Shown in pieces: positions 42,013 through 52,264 of a stretch of DNA of 64,000 nt (positions are counted from its first letter, which is position 1; every line of letters starts with the position of its first letter). Location of the stretch: contig NW_020654810.1 in NCBI RefSeq assembly GCF_003589595.1, forward strand, positions 17,719,129 to 17,783,128, in the 5' to 3' direction. The stretch is from Hyposmocoma kahamanoa (lineage: Eukaryota > Arthropoda > Insecta > Lepidoptera > Cosmopterigidae). The position numbers and the translations under genes are program-made. The notes below the pieces were generated by a model. The model ran no database searches. It worked only from the letters and a program-made list of their open reading frames with translations, and was not told the DNA's origin.

Positions 42013-42699
42013 AACAAAGTTACATTGCGCTCAAAAAAAATGTTTTTGTTATACATACTTTCTCGTATAAGTCGTTATTACAAATGTAATAGTCACACAT
42101 TTAACCATAATATCACCAGTCATTAAAATACGATATGGTCGCACTTGGAAAGTGCTTTGAAAGACCGTATTAAATCTTATCATGAAAAGTCTCAAGTGAT
42201 ATATCCTAATTCCATTTGTTATATGTACACAAAATCATCTAGCTTTTACTTGTCTTCCAATTTTATTACTCAAATTAAAAAAATACTCAAAACTGTGGTT
42301 TAAATACAAGTTAAAAAACCTTAATTTTATTGCAAAAAAATTGTAACAATGCATTTCAAAATAAATTCCAAATGGCAGCATAGTAACATTTTTAAATTTA
42401 TGTTCGCAGCAATAAATAATTCATCTGGTCTTTTCCCTGTAGAAATTATTTCGTGAAACATTTTTATCGAAACGGTTCGTCAAATATTATTTTCAGGCGG
42501 TTTTGTAAAGTAGGATAAAGTAAAGGTATTATTAAAAAAATAAGACAAAGTCTTTCTCTTGATAATTTAATTATAGACTCAATTTTCTAAAAACAGTACC
42601 CACAAAGTACGAGACACAACTCTTAACGATATGAGTCTACTAAATATTTTAAAAAGTGAACGCTTGAAGACTAACAGAAGCACCAACATGTAAGGCTAT
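42013..42699. other. No gene recognised
   Basis: AT-rich sequence with no recognisable exon or repeat. Confidence 0.5.
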
Positions 42700-42880
42700 G
42701 AGGTGAACGCAATAAAATCCAGACTAATAAAAGTGGGACCTGCGACAATGGCGCAACTAGGCGAGCGCTAGCATCCGGGAGCTGGGCGGGTCAAGGTCAC
42801 GGCCCACGATCGATGGAGCTACAAGCCTGCCCCGCTCCCTGTGGGGGGTACTCCCCCGCTAACCCCGCTACATTGCTACG
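42700..42880. other. GC-rich patch with nuclear-receptor-like half-site
   Basis: GC-rich against the local background. It contains GGCGAGCGCTAGCATCCGGG, GGGTCAAGGTCACGGCCCAC and CTGTGGGGGGTACTCCCCCG. TCAAGGTCA matches the known FTZ-F1/ERR extended half-site. No coding frame. It could be an unclassified repeat. Confidence 0.3.
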
Positions 42881-43111
42881 TACTCGCTACGAATATTTCG
42901 ATTCGCAGCGTAGCATTTTTAATCCTCAAGGTCCGCAAATTTCGTACTTTATTTTATGAACGAAATTGTTTTTAGATTATTAATTAGGGAAATTACCTTT
43001 AGGTTTTATTTTATTATTTTTAAACTTTAAGTTAAATAAAAACGGTTCAATAATTAGTACCAAAAGTATAGGTGGACATATCTCATTATTTAAAAAAGAC
43101 ATAAATTTTAG

Positions 43112-43420
43112 TAACAGTGGAACTCCTTGTGAAAGAGTTCATCCAAGGAAGTACTATCATCTTACTTATTTCTACCGCCAAACAGTAATGTGAGCATAAC
43201 TGCGTTCCGGTTTAGAAAGGTAAGGGTACTGGTGAAAATACAGGCACATGGGACTTTTCAATTCAATTTATGTCTCAGGTTGACGGGCGCAGTGGCAGCG
43301 TCCCTCAGATGTTTGCGATTTAAATCTCTGAGTAGCACTGTAACTGTTATGTATAGGCGTGTCGCTTACCACCAGGCTAACGACTTGTTCGTCACGTCAC
43401 TTAGTATTATTTTTAAAAAT
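43112..43420 (+). repeat. Family D retroposon copy 11
   Basis: Full-length copy from GTAACAGTGGAACTCCTTGT to CACTTAGTATTATTTTTAAA, with a 5 bp insertion (CAATTCAATTTATG) around 43260. Confidence 0.82.
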
Positions 43421-43955
43421 GAGTTGTCTTCCTTAGAAAATATTTTGGTTATTAGATGGTTACTTTTATGTAAATATAGTTTTCAAACGTTTAAGGGCTG
43501 AAATAAAGGCAACAAATTACCATCAAGACAGCCTCATGACAGCAACATCAGTCTTTACTTTTAATTCTTTGCAAGTAGTCATACAAAAAGAAAAATGACT
43601 TAAAAAGAACCAGAGATATACGCACCTACAGCACTGGAAACAAAGACAAACTGATAGTACAAAAAACGAGGTCGCAAAAAGCTGCTAAGGTTACTGTCTA
43701 AAGATAGAATAATACAATGAACTACCACTGACTATATCTGAAGTGGTCGAATTAGAATTTAAAAGAAAGAATTTTCAATCTATTTACAAAGTTTATTATA
43801 TTTTGACGTTATGGGTCCTAAAAAATGATCGTTATTTAATGACATTTAATGTATCGATTAATACAATTTTTTTTCATGAAAATACTAATTGTTTTATATG
43901 TGTATGCATATTGCAATTTTTTAAATTTAATTATGTTATCTGAAGCTATAAAGCT
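43421..43955. other. No gene recognised
   Basis: AT-rich sequence with no recognisable exon or repeat. Confidence 0.5.
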
Positions 43956-44025
43956 TACAATAAACTACAAAAAATACCGGTACTATGTATAAACATAGTA
44001 CCGGTATTTTTTGTAGTTTATTGTA
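43956..44025. repeat. Perfect palindrome, 33 bp arms, 4 nt loop
   Basis: The left arm TACAATAAACTACAAAAAAT..ACCGGTACTATGT (43956-43988), loop ATAA, and an exact inverted right arm (43993-44025). Confidence 0.95.
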
Positions 44026-44074
44026 TTTCTCTCTCATTCTCTCTTGCACGCTATTTATAAACTTAGCCCCCTTT

Positions 44075-44225
44075 GCCTTAGGTTGGCTGAAAAAGATCTC
44101 TTTTAGAGATAAGTCAACCTTTGCCCACCTTCTGTTCATTTAAAATCGTGGGCTTCTTGCAAGAAGTCATTACTTGCCATATAATTTATACGGCTTATGT
44201 TGTATTTATTTGATGCAATAAAGAA
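44075..44225 (+). mobile_element. LINE 3' untranslated fragment
   Basis: TAGGTTGGCTGAAAAAGATC, TCTTTTAGAGATAAGTCAAC and GTATTTATTTGATGCAATAA match the general form of a very common lepidopteran LINE tail (ggttg.ctggaagagatc.cttttagcgataag...gtgcaataaag). There is no coding part. Confidence 0.6.
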
Positions 44226-44502
44226 CATAATATTTTATATATATTATATATACAATTTTTAAATCTTTGAATCATGTAACTTTACAGGTATATAATGTAG
44301 ATAAATATGTGTCACGTTGAATTAATTAAGTGCAGTAAGTGCTATTTATACTACTCATTCAAATTCCTTATTACTCCGTTTAAATTTAGCTCTTACATAC
44401 CTTCATCATACACCCTACATATAGCGACACTTTTTTGTCTGGCAGACATAATACTCGGGAAGAAAACAATCCTTCTTATTCGTATCATTCATTATCGATA
44501 TA

Positions 44503-44754
44503 CACTCCAGGACACATAATTCGAGCCACCTTGCATTTTTATCCTAAGTAAAATTTTATATACAAATAAAGTTAGCATCTTGAAAAAGTTTTCTTCGATA
44601 TTTTAGATTAAAATTTTCAATAAGGACTTAAGGACATAACGTTTAGTATACCAGTTTCAAAGTTGCATAATAGCACTTTTGAGCAATCAAGCATTGTTTA
44701 AGCTACGCATTTAATATTGAAAATGCAAGGTGGCTCGAATTATGTGCCCAGCAG
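44503..44754. mobile_element. MITE with TA duplication (Tc1/mariner-like)
   Basis: The 252 bp element has 30 bp inverted termini sharing CACATAATTCGAGCCACC plus TTGCATTTT, beginning CACTCCAGGA at the left and CTGCTGGG (inverted) at the right, flanked by TA at 44501-44502 and 44755-44756. CA.TSCTGG-type ends are usual for Tc1-like transposons. No transposase is encoded. Confidence 0.75.
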
Positions 44755-45014
44755 TATTTAAGCTCAACTCATCAGAGCACTGCCATTCCGTCATTATGAC
44801 AGTAAGTTACAAACGCATTTGCATGTTGGTAACTTTCGAAATTATAAGACGGAAAAAAAAGGAATGGAGCTGCTGTACCTACAGAATGTATGTGCTATTC
44901 GAATTATTGGCAAGTAAACTGTTACACGGTGGTTATTTTGAATAAATAAATTTAAAAAATGTATTTGTTTTTCTTTAAAATGTCAAGTACACTAACAAAA
45001 CTGAAACTTAACGC

Positions 45015-45150
45015 ACAAAATCATAGCCCCGCACTACACAAATTACACCCAAACTTACGAGAAATAAAGACATACAAATATTTCTCCCGGCCCGGAAATC
45101 GAACCTGGGATTTCTACTTGGCAGATCAGCATGATAACCACGGAACAACT
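45015..45150 (-). repeat. SINE-C copy 6, minus strand, partial
   Basis: ATAGCCCCGCACTACACAAA joins directly to TTACACCCAAACTTACGAGA, so the segment containing CACCCGCGACACAGGG is deleted. It continues with CCGGCCCGGAAATCGAACCT (B box) and ATGATAACCACGGAACAACT (A-box side). Confidence 0.8.
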
Positions 45151-45179
45151 TAACAAAATTTTTTTTTTTTTTTAATTTT

Positions 45180-45475
45180 CAGTCTTTACTGTCCCGCTGC
45201 AGGGCAAAGGCCTCCATTCCCTTTTTCTACTCTTCGCGATTTAACGCCGCTATAGGCCAAGACCTCATATACGCGCCATCTCATTCTAGGTTTACCACAG
45301 CTTCGTCTTGCGTTTGGTGAGATCCACACTGTGGTGGTCTTTGCCCATAACTCGTTTGACATGCGGCAGATGTGACCTATCCAGTTCCATTTTAAGCTCG
45401 TGGCTTTATGACTACGGTTAACGATTTGTGTTTTGGAGCGCAATATTCTGTTTAGCACGCGGTCTCACAGTTTGA
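45180..45475 (-). pseudogene. LINE reverse-transcriptase C-terminus, second family
   Basis: A 90-codon minus-strand frame reads ILRSKTQIVNRSHKATSLKW, NWIGHICRMSNELWAKTTT and SCGKPRMRWRVYEVLA, ending CPAAGQ. I recognise the C-terminal tail of an RTE-like LINE (lkW.WiGHv.Rm....WakttteW.p...rrsrGrPrrRWrddl). It is distinct from the family at 6210-6535. The end of the frame fits the TGCAGGGCAAAGGCCTCC-type LINE tail. 5'-truncated. Confidence 0.8.
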
Positions 45476-45987
45476 CTTTTAAGGTACTGTGTGCTCCGTG
45501 TCTCACTGACACACCCCTAATGCGAAATTCGAAAAAGTTAACTAAATAAGATATACTGCTTTTAGGGGATTGTAGATCTCGTTTCGTTGAATTTAATGTT
45601 GCTAAAAATATCGACTGTATTATTTATGATAAAGAGGGCAGCATTAGTTATGTGCATTTTTAACAACACAGAACATAAAAATCTTAATCCAACTATGTGA
45701 GTAAGGTTTTTAACGTATAAACGTAACGGAGTGACCTTTCGATTTTACTGGTTTTACAAAGTAGAGCAAGTTGTAAAAACACTTAACGACAGCCTTTACG
45801 CGTAGCAGTAAATCGAATCTTCTCGTAAAATACAACATCGAGCGCCGGCAGAATCGACGCTCCGATCTCAATGTATAAGCCGCCCAATATAATTTCACAT
45901 TCACCGAGTAACTAGGACGTGCTTTTAAAATTCAAAAGAATATTTCAGAAGCGTGTTTCGATAAAAGTGAATACATTATTTTATATA
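45476..45987. other. No gene recognised
   Basis: A minus-strand frame at 45710-45904 (64 codons) has no recognisable domain. AT-rich otherwise. Confidence 0.45.
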
Positions 45988-46253
45988 TATAACATCAAGT
46001 GACGGGACGAACAAGTTGTGCGTCTGATGGTAAGCTACACGCCTGTCCATAACAGTTACCGTGCTACTCAGAGCTTTAAATTGCAAAGATCTGAGGGGCA
46101 CCACCACTAATTAGTAGTTTCACCAGCACCCTTACCCTTCTAAATCGGAACACAGTGACGCTGACATTACTGCTTGGCGGTGGTAAGTAAGTAGAAATAG
46201 GTAAGGTGGCAGTACTACCCTGGACGAACTCTTTCATAAGGAGCTCTACTGCT
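45988..46253 (-). repeat. Family D retroposon copy 12, minus strand, internal deletion
   Basis: The tail at the left is ATAACATCAAGTGACGGGAC and the head at the right is GGAGCTCTACTGCT (inverted). About 45 bp around the GACGGGCGCAGTGG..ACTTATGTCTC part is missing (CACCACTAATTAGTAGTTTC junction). Confidence 0.78.
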
Positions 46254-46299
46254 ACGAAAAACAACAAAACAACGAAAAACATATTCATTATCTTTTTGA

Positions 46300-46530
46300 A
46301 GAACCTCGTGTCTTTTTGAACCACCACCACAGAAGGAAGATCTTTCCGTAACCTGCAGGTTCGAGGGACGAACAAGATGCCCGCGTGGACTTACATTGCG
46401 AGGCATCTTAAGATGTGGGGATGGACTCTACTCCTTTGGCGGGAGGTGCGACGGTGGAAACGAGATGGTGCACTCCCAATTGTAAAGACGGTAGACACAG
46501 AGAGCCAACGTCTCTTCGTAGGCTAAGGGG
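46300..46530 (-). pseudogene. Jockey-like LINE C-terminal remnant
   Basis: The minus-strand sequence corresponds to the region at 48045-48600: GGTTACGGAAAGATCTTCC, TGCAAGGTT-type and CATCTCGTTTCCACCGTCGC, GAGACGTTGGCTCTCTGTGT. The two are related copies of one LINE. The frame is broken here. It lies between family D copy 12 and SINE-F copy 5. Confidence 0.6.
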
Positions 46531-46795
46531 CTATATATAATACCACTGCTAGACACAGCCTCCTGTCACAATGAGAGGGCTTAGGCTGTAGTTACAAACC
46601 AACACATCATTAAATTGCTTGGCAGGGTGTATGCAGGTTTCCTCACGATGTTGTCCTTCACTAAAAAACATTAGTAAATTTCAAATTAAATTTCGCACAT
46701 GGATTCCGAAAAACTCAAAAGGTGCAAGCCCGAATTCGAACATACTCCCTCTCATTGAGGGGTGGTAGGTCAAACCATTAAGCTACCACGGCTTT
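46530..46795 (-). repeat. SINE-F copy 5, minus strand
   Basis: It reads TACCACTGCTAGACACAGCC (tail), GCAGGTTTCCTCACGATGTT, AAATTTCGCACATGGATTCC, GCCCGAATTCGAACATACTC (B box) and GTCAAACCATTAAGCTACC. Confidence 0.75.
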
Positions 46796-47377
46796 TTCGA
46801 CGATAAGTCCCTGTTTACCTGGAATTTATTGTACAAGGTACCCAAGCATGGGAGCTAGGTCGATAGCTCTACAAATTGTTTTGATAATAAATATTGGTCT
46901 TTGTTTTCTTTTAATAAAGTATCAAAACAAAAACATGTTTCCTCGCTTAAAACGTATGTCAAAATACTGGATAGGTATGAATACAAATTGAGAGTCCGTG
47001 TAAAACGCACAAGGCTATTACAAAATTGACGTGGCATATTTTAAAAGCACCGAGATAACTAATGGCTCTGTTCCAAACACGCGAATGAAAAGCAAAAAAA
47101 AAAAAGAATAATAGGCTTTCTTCGTATTTTAAGTGGACTTTGTTTCGAATAACAAAAACTTTACTGTTATCAATATCATTGATAACCTGTAACAGTGAAT
47201 AGAGGCCCATTATGCGACTTTAAAGTTACCGAGAAAGTTATCTAGTCAGAGACAATTATTCAGCAATCAGTGATACTAAGCCGTCCTCTAACGCTCTAGG
47301 TGTCAATACCCCTTGCTATATAATTATCTTATAGTATTTAAATATAAATAGAAATCTATACCATAGTTGAATTTTAG
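46796..47377. other. No gene recognised
   Basis: AT-rich sequence with no recognisable exon or repeat. Confidence 0.5.
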
Positions 47378-47655
47378 TAGCAGTAGAGGTCCCTTACCTA
47401 CCTAACCTTACCTATTTCTGCCGCCTAGCAGTCATGTCAGCATCACTGTGTTCCGGTTTTAAAGGGTAAGCGTGCTGGTGAAATTACAGACACATGGGAC
47501 TTGTCAACTTATTTCTCAGGGTGACGGGCGCAGTGGTAGTCCCTTTCAGATCTTCGTGGTTTAACTGAGTGGTACTGTAATGTTACGGGCAAACGTGTAG
47601 CTTACCGTCAGGCTCACGACTTGTTCGTACCGTTATTTGGCATTATAAAAAAAAT
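47378..47655 (+). repeat. Family D retroposon copy 13
   Basis: Starts AGCAGTAGAGGTCCCTTACC (small deletion in the first third) and ends TTTGGCATTATAAAAAAAAT. Confidence 0.8.
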
Positions 47656-48034
47656 TATGACAGAGGTGTAAGAGGTAATTTAGAGGTAAATTTTCTGTAA
47701 AAGCAGATCATTCAATGCTAGTGTAAACGTTTTGCATCTTATCTGATTTATTGTCGTCTATTGTTTGAAATGATTATTTATTTGTTAGTACACTTTTGAA
47801 TTAGAATGCAAAATTGTAAACACGGAAGTCACAATGCAAATTACAGCCCAGCACGAATTTAAATATGGCCGCCTGAATAACCGAAAACAACTTTATAGGG
47901 CTTTGCGAATTAAAAACCGTTGCCGATATTTACATGAAACGAGTTTGTGTTTGGCAAATATTCTGCCAGAAATGGTAAATATATTTCGTATAAAAATTAA
48001 ATCCAACAACATCGCCCATGAACATTCGCAACAT
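47656..48034. other. No gene; unassigned open frame 47834-48061
   Basis: A 75-codon plus-strand frame (begins MQITAQHEFKYGRLNNRKQL) crosses this gap and runs into the antisense LINE on its right. No known domain and no splice evidence, so it is not called as a gene. Confidence 0.4.
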
Positions 48035-48600
48035 CAGAAGAGCTGCGTTGCCAGCCTTTGAGAGCCCTGTAAACACGCTTTTTGAAGAACCCCATGATAT
48101 AGCGAGGAAGATCATTCCATATCTTGCAGGTTCGAGAAAGGAACGAACGAGATGTCCGCGTGGTCTTACAATGCCAGGTATCTAAGATATGGGGATGGTC
48201 TCTATTCCGTTGGCGGGAAGTGCGATGGTAGAAACGAGACGGTGGCACCAGTTCGAAAAATTCCTCAGACCATTCCCCATTATAAAGACGGTAGAACACA
48301 CACAGAGAGCCAACGTCTCTCCGTAGGCTAAGGACTCCACACCGTCTGCGAGTTTGGGATCATCGATAATAAACAGCCTTACGTTGGATGGAGTCAAGGG
48401 GTCAAGCTGGTATTTGGGAGCTCCTGCCCAGAGATGCGAGCAATACTCCATATGGGGCCGTACTTGTGTTTTATATAACAAAAGTCAGGGACCTGGTGAG
48501 AAATACTGCTTCGCTCTATTGAGCACTCCGAGCTTTTTACAAGCCAGGACTTCGTTCGTGATGTCGACTCCAAGTATCCCAGTACTCTTAGAGATGGTAA
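48035..48600 (-). pseudogene. Jockey-like LINE reverse-transcriptase C-terminus
   Basis: The minus strand encodes YKTQVRPHMEYCSHLWAGAP and KYQLDPLTPSNVRLFIIDD, then after a frameshift near 48290 FYRLYNGEWSEEFFELVPPS, FYHRTSRQRNRDHPHILD and SFLSRTCKIWNDLPRYIMGF, ending FKKRVYRALKGWQR. This is the thumb and C-terminal region of a jockey-clade LINE (alYkaqVRPhmEYcsHlWagAP.., Fy..yhGecseElfdlip.., SFlprt..lWNeLP). Frameshifted and 5'-truncated. Confidence 0.88.
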
Positions 48601-48734
48601 GGGCAGTGTTCTGGAAACTTTACTAATATTTTATTGGCAATCCGATACTACATGAAGCTAATTTTACTTACATTGAATATTAAATATTACTATGTATGAG
48701 TTACAGTTACATTCAATTTATTTTATCTTAATTG

Positions 48735-48782
48735 AATTTATTTTTACAATAAATAATACTTTATGTATTGTAAAAATAAATT
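48735..48782. repeat. Perfect inverted repeat, 16 bp arms, 16 nt loop
   Basis: AATTTATTTTTACAAT and ATTGTAAAAATAAATT. Confidence 0.95.
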
Positions 48783-48821
48783 AAATACTCGTTCATAAAG
48801 ATTAAATTTTTAATAGAGTTT

Positions 48822-49112
48822 TTTTTTTATATTATCAAGTGATGGGACGAACAAGTCGTGTGCTGGGTGGTAAGCTACATGCTTGTCCATAACAGTTGCT
48901 GTGCAAATCGGAAAGGTCTGAGGGACACTGCCACTGCCCCGGCACCCTGAGACATAAGTTAAAGTTAAAAGTCCCATGTGCCTGTAATTTCAGCAGGACC
49001 CCTTACCCTTCAAAACCGGAACACAGTAATGCTGACATTACTGTTTGGCGGCAAAAATAGGTAAGGTGGCAGTACTTCCCTGGACGAACTCTTTCACAAG
49101 GTCTCTACTACC
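48822..49112 (-). repeat. Family D retroposon copy 14, minus strand
   Basis: Nearly complete. The tail at the left is TTTATATTATCAAGTGATGG. A few small deletions and one 6 bp duplication (GTTAAAGTTAAAAG) are visible. Confidence 0.8.
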
Positions 49113-49626
49113 ACTAAATCGATTTTAATATGTGACAATATAAATTCATCCATTGGTTACTAATGTTGCAATATCTCTCTCGAGAAGAGGTACAAAGATT
49201 CTTAGAATAGGTACATGAAGGTAAATAGCAGGCACCTTACATCTGTGATAAATTCATGCTATTCTGAGGTGTACACCTGCGACTCTAGCGTTCACGATGG
49301 AAAAATCGCTAATACATATATTTTGTATTCGCTTCACATCTTGATTTTCCTAAGAGTATAAAATACACAACAGGCGTGCGACTACACACGCGTAAGTATC
49401 GGTAAATGTGGCTTATTGCAAACAGTTTCAAGAAGAGAATTGCAACATGGCAGTTTGTAATTTCTATAAAATTTAATTACTAAAAATCGTTTGCATGTTT
49501 GGGTAGTGTCGTGCTCTCGAATCACGTTCTGCATTACTCATAGCTCCACGTTGTTGAAAATTTAGAACTGTTAAATATCCAACTTACACTACATTAAGTA
49601 CCGAGAACATTACCTAAATACATTTA
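49113..49626. other. No gene recognised
   Basis: AT-rich sequence with no recognisable exon or repeat. Confidence 0.5.
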
Positions 49627-49740
49627 GTAGCAGTAGAGCTCCTTGTGAGAGTTCGTCCAGGGAACTACTGCCACCTTAACTATTTCTGCCGCCAAGAATT
49701 AACGTGAGCATTACCGTGTTCTGATTTTAAAGGGTGAGAG
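49627..49740 (+). repeat. Family D retroposon copy 15, head only
   Basis: AGCAGTAGAGCTCCTTGTGA to TCTGATTTTAAAGGGTGAGA. The 3' two thirds are absent. 3' truncation is unusual for a retroposon and suggests a later deletion. Confidence 0.75.
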
Positions 49741-50064
49741 GAGTTGTATATGTGTATACAAATATATACAATACGGCTGTCTTCAAGTTAGAACGAGAGT
49801 AGAAAAGGTATAAATCAATATGAATAAATTATGTCGGTATTCGTCCTGTCATGTTTCAAAACACAAGTCACACCTCATAGTATATTTTGCAGCAGAAACT
49901 CAATAGATTTAGACGAATTGACTACAGTTATTCTTTTATTACCCTCTATATAAAATGTATTATATCTTAATTAGAAATCTGTAAATAGCGAGAAGAGTTA
50001 CGAAACGTTGACTCAGTTCCATTTATAAAAACAGACATCATAACGTCAAATTTAATATAACCTT
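49741..50064. other. No gene recognised
   Basis: AT-rich sequence with no recognisable exon or repeat. Confidence 0.5.
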
Positions 50065-50380
50065 GAAACGGTTTTATTGCGGGCGTCCGACCTCTGGGTG
50101 GGGTGCGGTCATGGTCGCGGAACAACCTTTGCAATTTACAAGCAACGTCCGCTCACCTCGAGCGCTGAGGGCCGAATGGCTTTCTATAGCGTGGAGCGAC
50201 GACGACGTCTCCCCCGAGGGGGATATTTACCCTCCTACCCTCACCCAACCGTGCCAGCTGAGCAGCGGCACGCTATATTTAGGTTGAGCTGTAAATATTC
50301 GTTCCAAGAACGGAAAGCTCCCCACCGAAAGGGTGGCATCCGCGGGTGGCGGTACGTATCTACACAAGCGGGTAAAAGTT
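50065..50380. other. GC-rich unassigned block
   Basis: A 315 bp block much richer in GC than its flanks (GCGTCCGACCTCTGGGTGGG, GACGACGACGTCTCCCCCGA, CACCGAAAGGGTGGCATCCG). Frames of 74 and 101 codons cross it but show no recognised domain. It may be a 5' or untranslated part of a retrotransposon. I cannot assign it. Confidence 0.35.
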
Positions 50381-50979
50381 GAAAGTTCACCAACAGTACA
50401 GAAGTACGTTCGTGATGTTTAGGAAATGCTTTCTTTATTTAAATTCTATTGTGAACTTGTACAGTCATACTGAATTCGCAATCATAGTTTGACGCAAGCA
50501 AAAAGTTGCTATTGCGTTCTTGACTAAGATTTTTGTTGAAATGTTTTTTGGAGGCGTTACTATCGTAGCAAGACTGTAATTTAGCTAAAAAAAGGCTTGG
50601 AAATAATAACGGCATGCATTCAACGTAGGGCCGGACATGAGCTCTCTTTAATCAAATTGAAATAGATTAGTGCCCTTGATATGCTGTTTGCGTGTCTCTG
50701 TCATTTGAGACACAATCATCATTGCTGTTTGGAATGTGGCGTTTATGTTCGCATAGAAAAAACAAAGACATTAAACGTTAAACTTTTATTTTACGCACTT
50801 TAATATACGCACGCACTTACGCATTAGAATATTTGTTTTATTTTTTGTTTTATTTTATGCCATTTAATGAAATCACTATAAATAATCTTCAACAATAGAC
50901 TAACTAAAATTAATACCAAAAATAAAGTACATTATATCTGTTAAGTTCGAAAATAAGAACAGAAAAGTTCTACACACAA
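50381..50979. other. 3' untranslated and downstream region of the WD-like gene
   Basis: AT-rich sequence after the stop codon (minus sense). Beyond the polyadenylation candidates, no repeat or exon was found. Confidence 0.45.
50837..50854 (-). terminator. Candidate polyadenylation signals of the WD-like gene
   Basis: On the minus strand AATAAA occurs at 50842-50837 and 50854-50849, about 125-145 nt after the stop codon. A further copy lies near 50785-50790. Confidence 0.55.
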
Positions 50980-51236
50980 CTAGTCTTGTTTCTTCAATTC
51001 AACCTTGTCTTCATTATTGTCTAGTAAAGTGTCCATAGTCTCGTTACTTGTCCTTGTTGATTTCTTTTTGCCTTCCTGGTTCTTTTTCAAGTCTTCTATT
51101 ATAGACGATCTTCTTGTGAGATCCATTTCATACTCCTGTATCGGAACTCGTGTGAAGTCCAAGGGACTGATATCGACTTCGTATTTTTCATGTTTCGGAT
51201 CGTGGAAGCTGACTATGTTGAATACTGGAGCGGTGC
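50980..51236 (-). CDS. WD40-like protein, last coding exon
   Basis: After the acceptor CTTTCTGACAG, the exon encodes 84 residues and a TAG stop at 50982-50980. It begins TAPVFNIVSFHDPKHEKYEV, which reads as the closing beta-strands of a propeller. DISPLDFTRVPIQEYEMDLT follows, then a charged, probably disordered tail rich in Lys, Asn, Glu and Asp (EDLKKNQEGKKKS.., ..NEDKVELKKQD). The frame is open over its whole length, and the codon pattern and lower AT content differ from the flanks. The function is unknown to me. The tail could mediate protein contacts, but nothing in the sequence shows this. SINE-F copy 6 lies 80 bp upstream in the intron. Confidence 0.82.
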
Positions 51237-51315
51237 CTGTCAGAAAGGTTTATTCCTTGCAATTTACAGATAGCCTGATTTTAGTCATTCTACTTAGAAA
51301 AAAGAACAAAGGCTC

Positions 51316-51400
51316 ATGGTAACTCAATGGTTTGACCTACTGCTCTCAAGCAGTGGCCGTGGTTTCGAATCCGGTCTCGGGCCTTTGAGTTTCTGGGAAT
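51316..51400 (+). repeat. SINE-F copy 6, tRNA-like head only
   Basis: GGTAACTCAATGGTTTGACC (A-box side) and CCGTGGTTTCGAATCCGGTC (B box), then CTTTGAGTTTCTGGGAATTT, after which the family body is lost. Confidence 0.7.
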
Positions 51401-51640
51401 TTAATAAGCTTTATTCGCGTTTATTCGACTCGAATTTCATCGCGCTCACGCCGCGCGGAAACCGCGTGGCCGCCGCGCAGCGACCGCATGCATCTAATTG
51501 TCATGGCAAAACACGCTCTATTTATATGGGTTTTAAGTTTAAGAGCGTCACAGGCGTGCGGGCGAGATTGGCTTATCTTTGGTCTATGCGGCGGTCGAGT
51601 GGCGTAGGGCGCGGCGATCGTGCGGTTGTATTGCTCTGAG
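51401..51640. other. GC-rich unassigned block in the last intron
   Basis: CpG-rich (CTCACGCCGCGCGGAAACCG, GGCGGTCGAGTGGCGTAGGG), directly fused to the SINE-F head. An open frame continues from the SINE into it, but no domain is recognised. Possibly part of an unknown repeat. Confidence 0.35.
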
Positions 51641-51860
51641 GAATTTAAATGTTGTTGCCTAGTAAATAGAATTCAGATTCGCCAGTAATGTACGTGAAAG
51701 CGGATAACATAATGATGAAATCTGCACGTTGAAGAAGTTTCACAACCCTCGGAAAAATTATAAAGTCCCCAAAGCATTGTGCCAGAGTGGCGAAAGGAGA
51801 CCCGTGCCCAACGTTGAGACCAGTATAAATGGTTTGACGATGATGTCTTAAAACAATTAT
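51641..51860 (+). mobile_element. LINE 3' end fragment
   Basis: GAGTGGCGAAAGGAGACCCG, CCCAACGTTGAGACCAGTAT and GGTTTGACGATGATG resemble the common LINE ending (..eWr...ea.ya..W then cccaacgttgggac..tataggctgatgatgatg). No reverse-transcriptase motif remains. Confidence 0.5.
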
Positions 51861-51924
51861 TCTCTTTAAGGCTGATTTTTCTTTAAGTGACGATACAGTT
51901 TCGAAAGGTCGCAGTTGAACAGAA

Positions 51925-52145
51925 CATGCGAGAGCCTTGCGCATCGGTTTTCATAGTGTCGCCATCTCTGAGGTCCCGGGGTCGATCCCTGGCCGGGTCA
52001 ATGAAGAAAAACTTTTCTATATTGTCTCGGGACTGGGTGTTTGGGGTACCGTGCTTGTTTCCGATTTCCATAACACAAGTAAGCTACTTATTATGGAATC
52101 AGAGCAATGTATGTGATATTGTCTAATAAATTATTTATTTATTAG
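51925..52145 (+). repeat. SINE-A copy 4
   Basis: CGCATCGGTTTTCATAGTGT, GTCCCGGGGTCGATCCCTGG (B box), TCTATATTGTCTCGGGACTG and GATTTCCATAACACAAGTAA, ending with an AATAAATTATTTATTTATTA tail. The A-box end is truncated. Confidence 0.78.
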
Positions 52146-52264
52146 TGTCCAAATATCCCTGTGGCTACTGACTCGAGTTGGTTATTAATTTCTACTTCTG
52201 TCTACCGTATGTACGTATGTAAAATATCATGGCCAATATAATGGTTATGTATATGGATCTTTTT

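Noticed and set aside
41953..44025. The two long palindromes as microRNA precursors
   Set aside because: The arms are perfectly paired with only a 4 nt loop. Animal pre-miRNAs normally have mismatches and larger loops, so this needs small-RNA evidence before being called.
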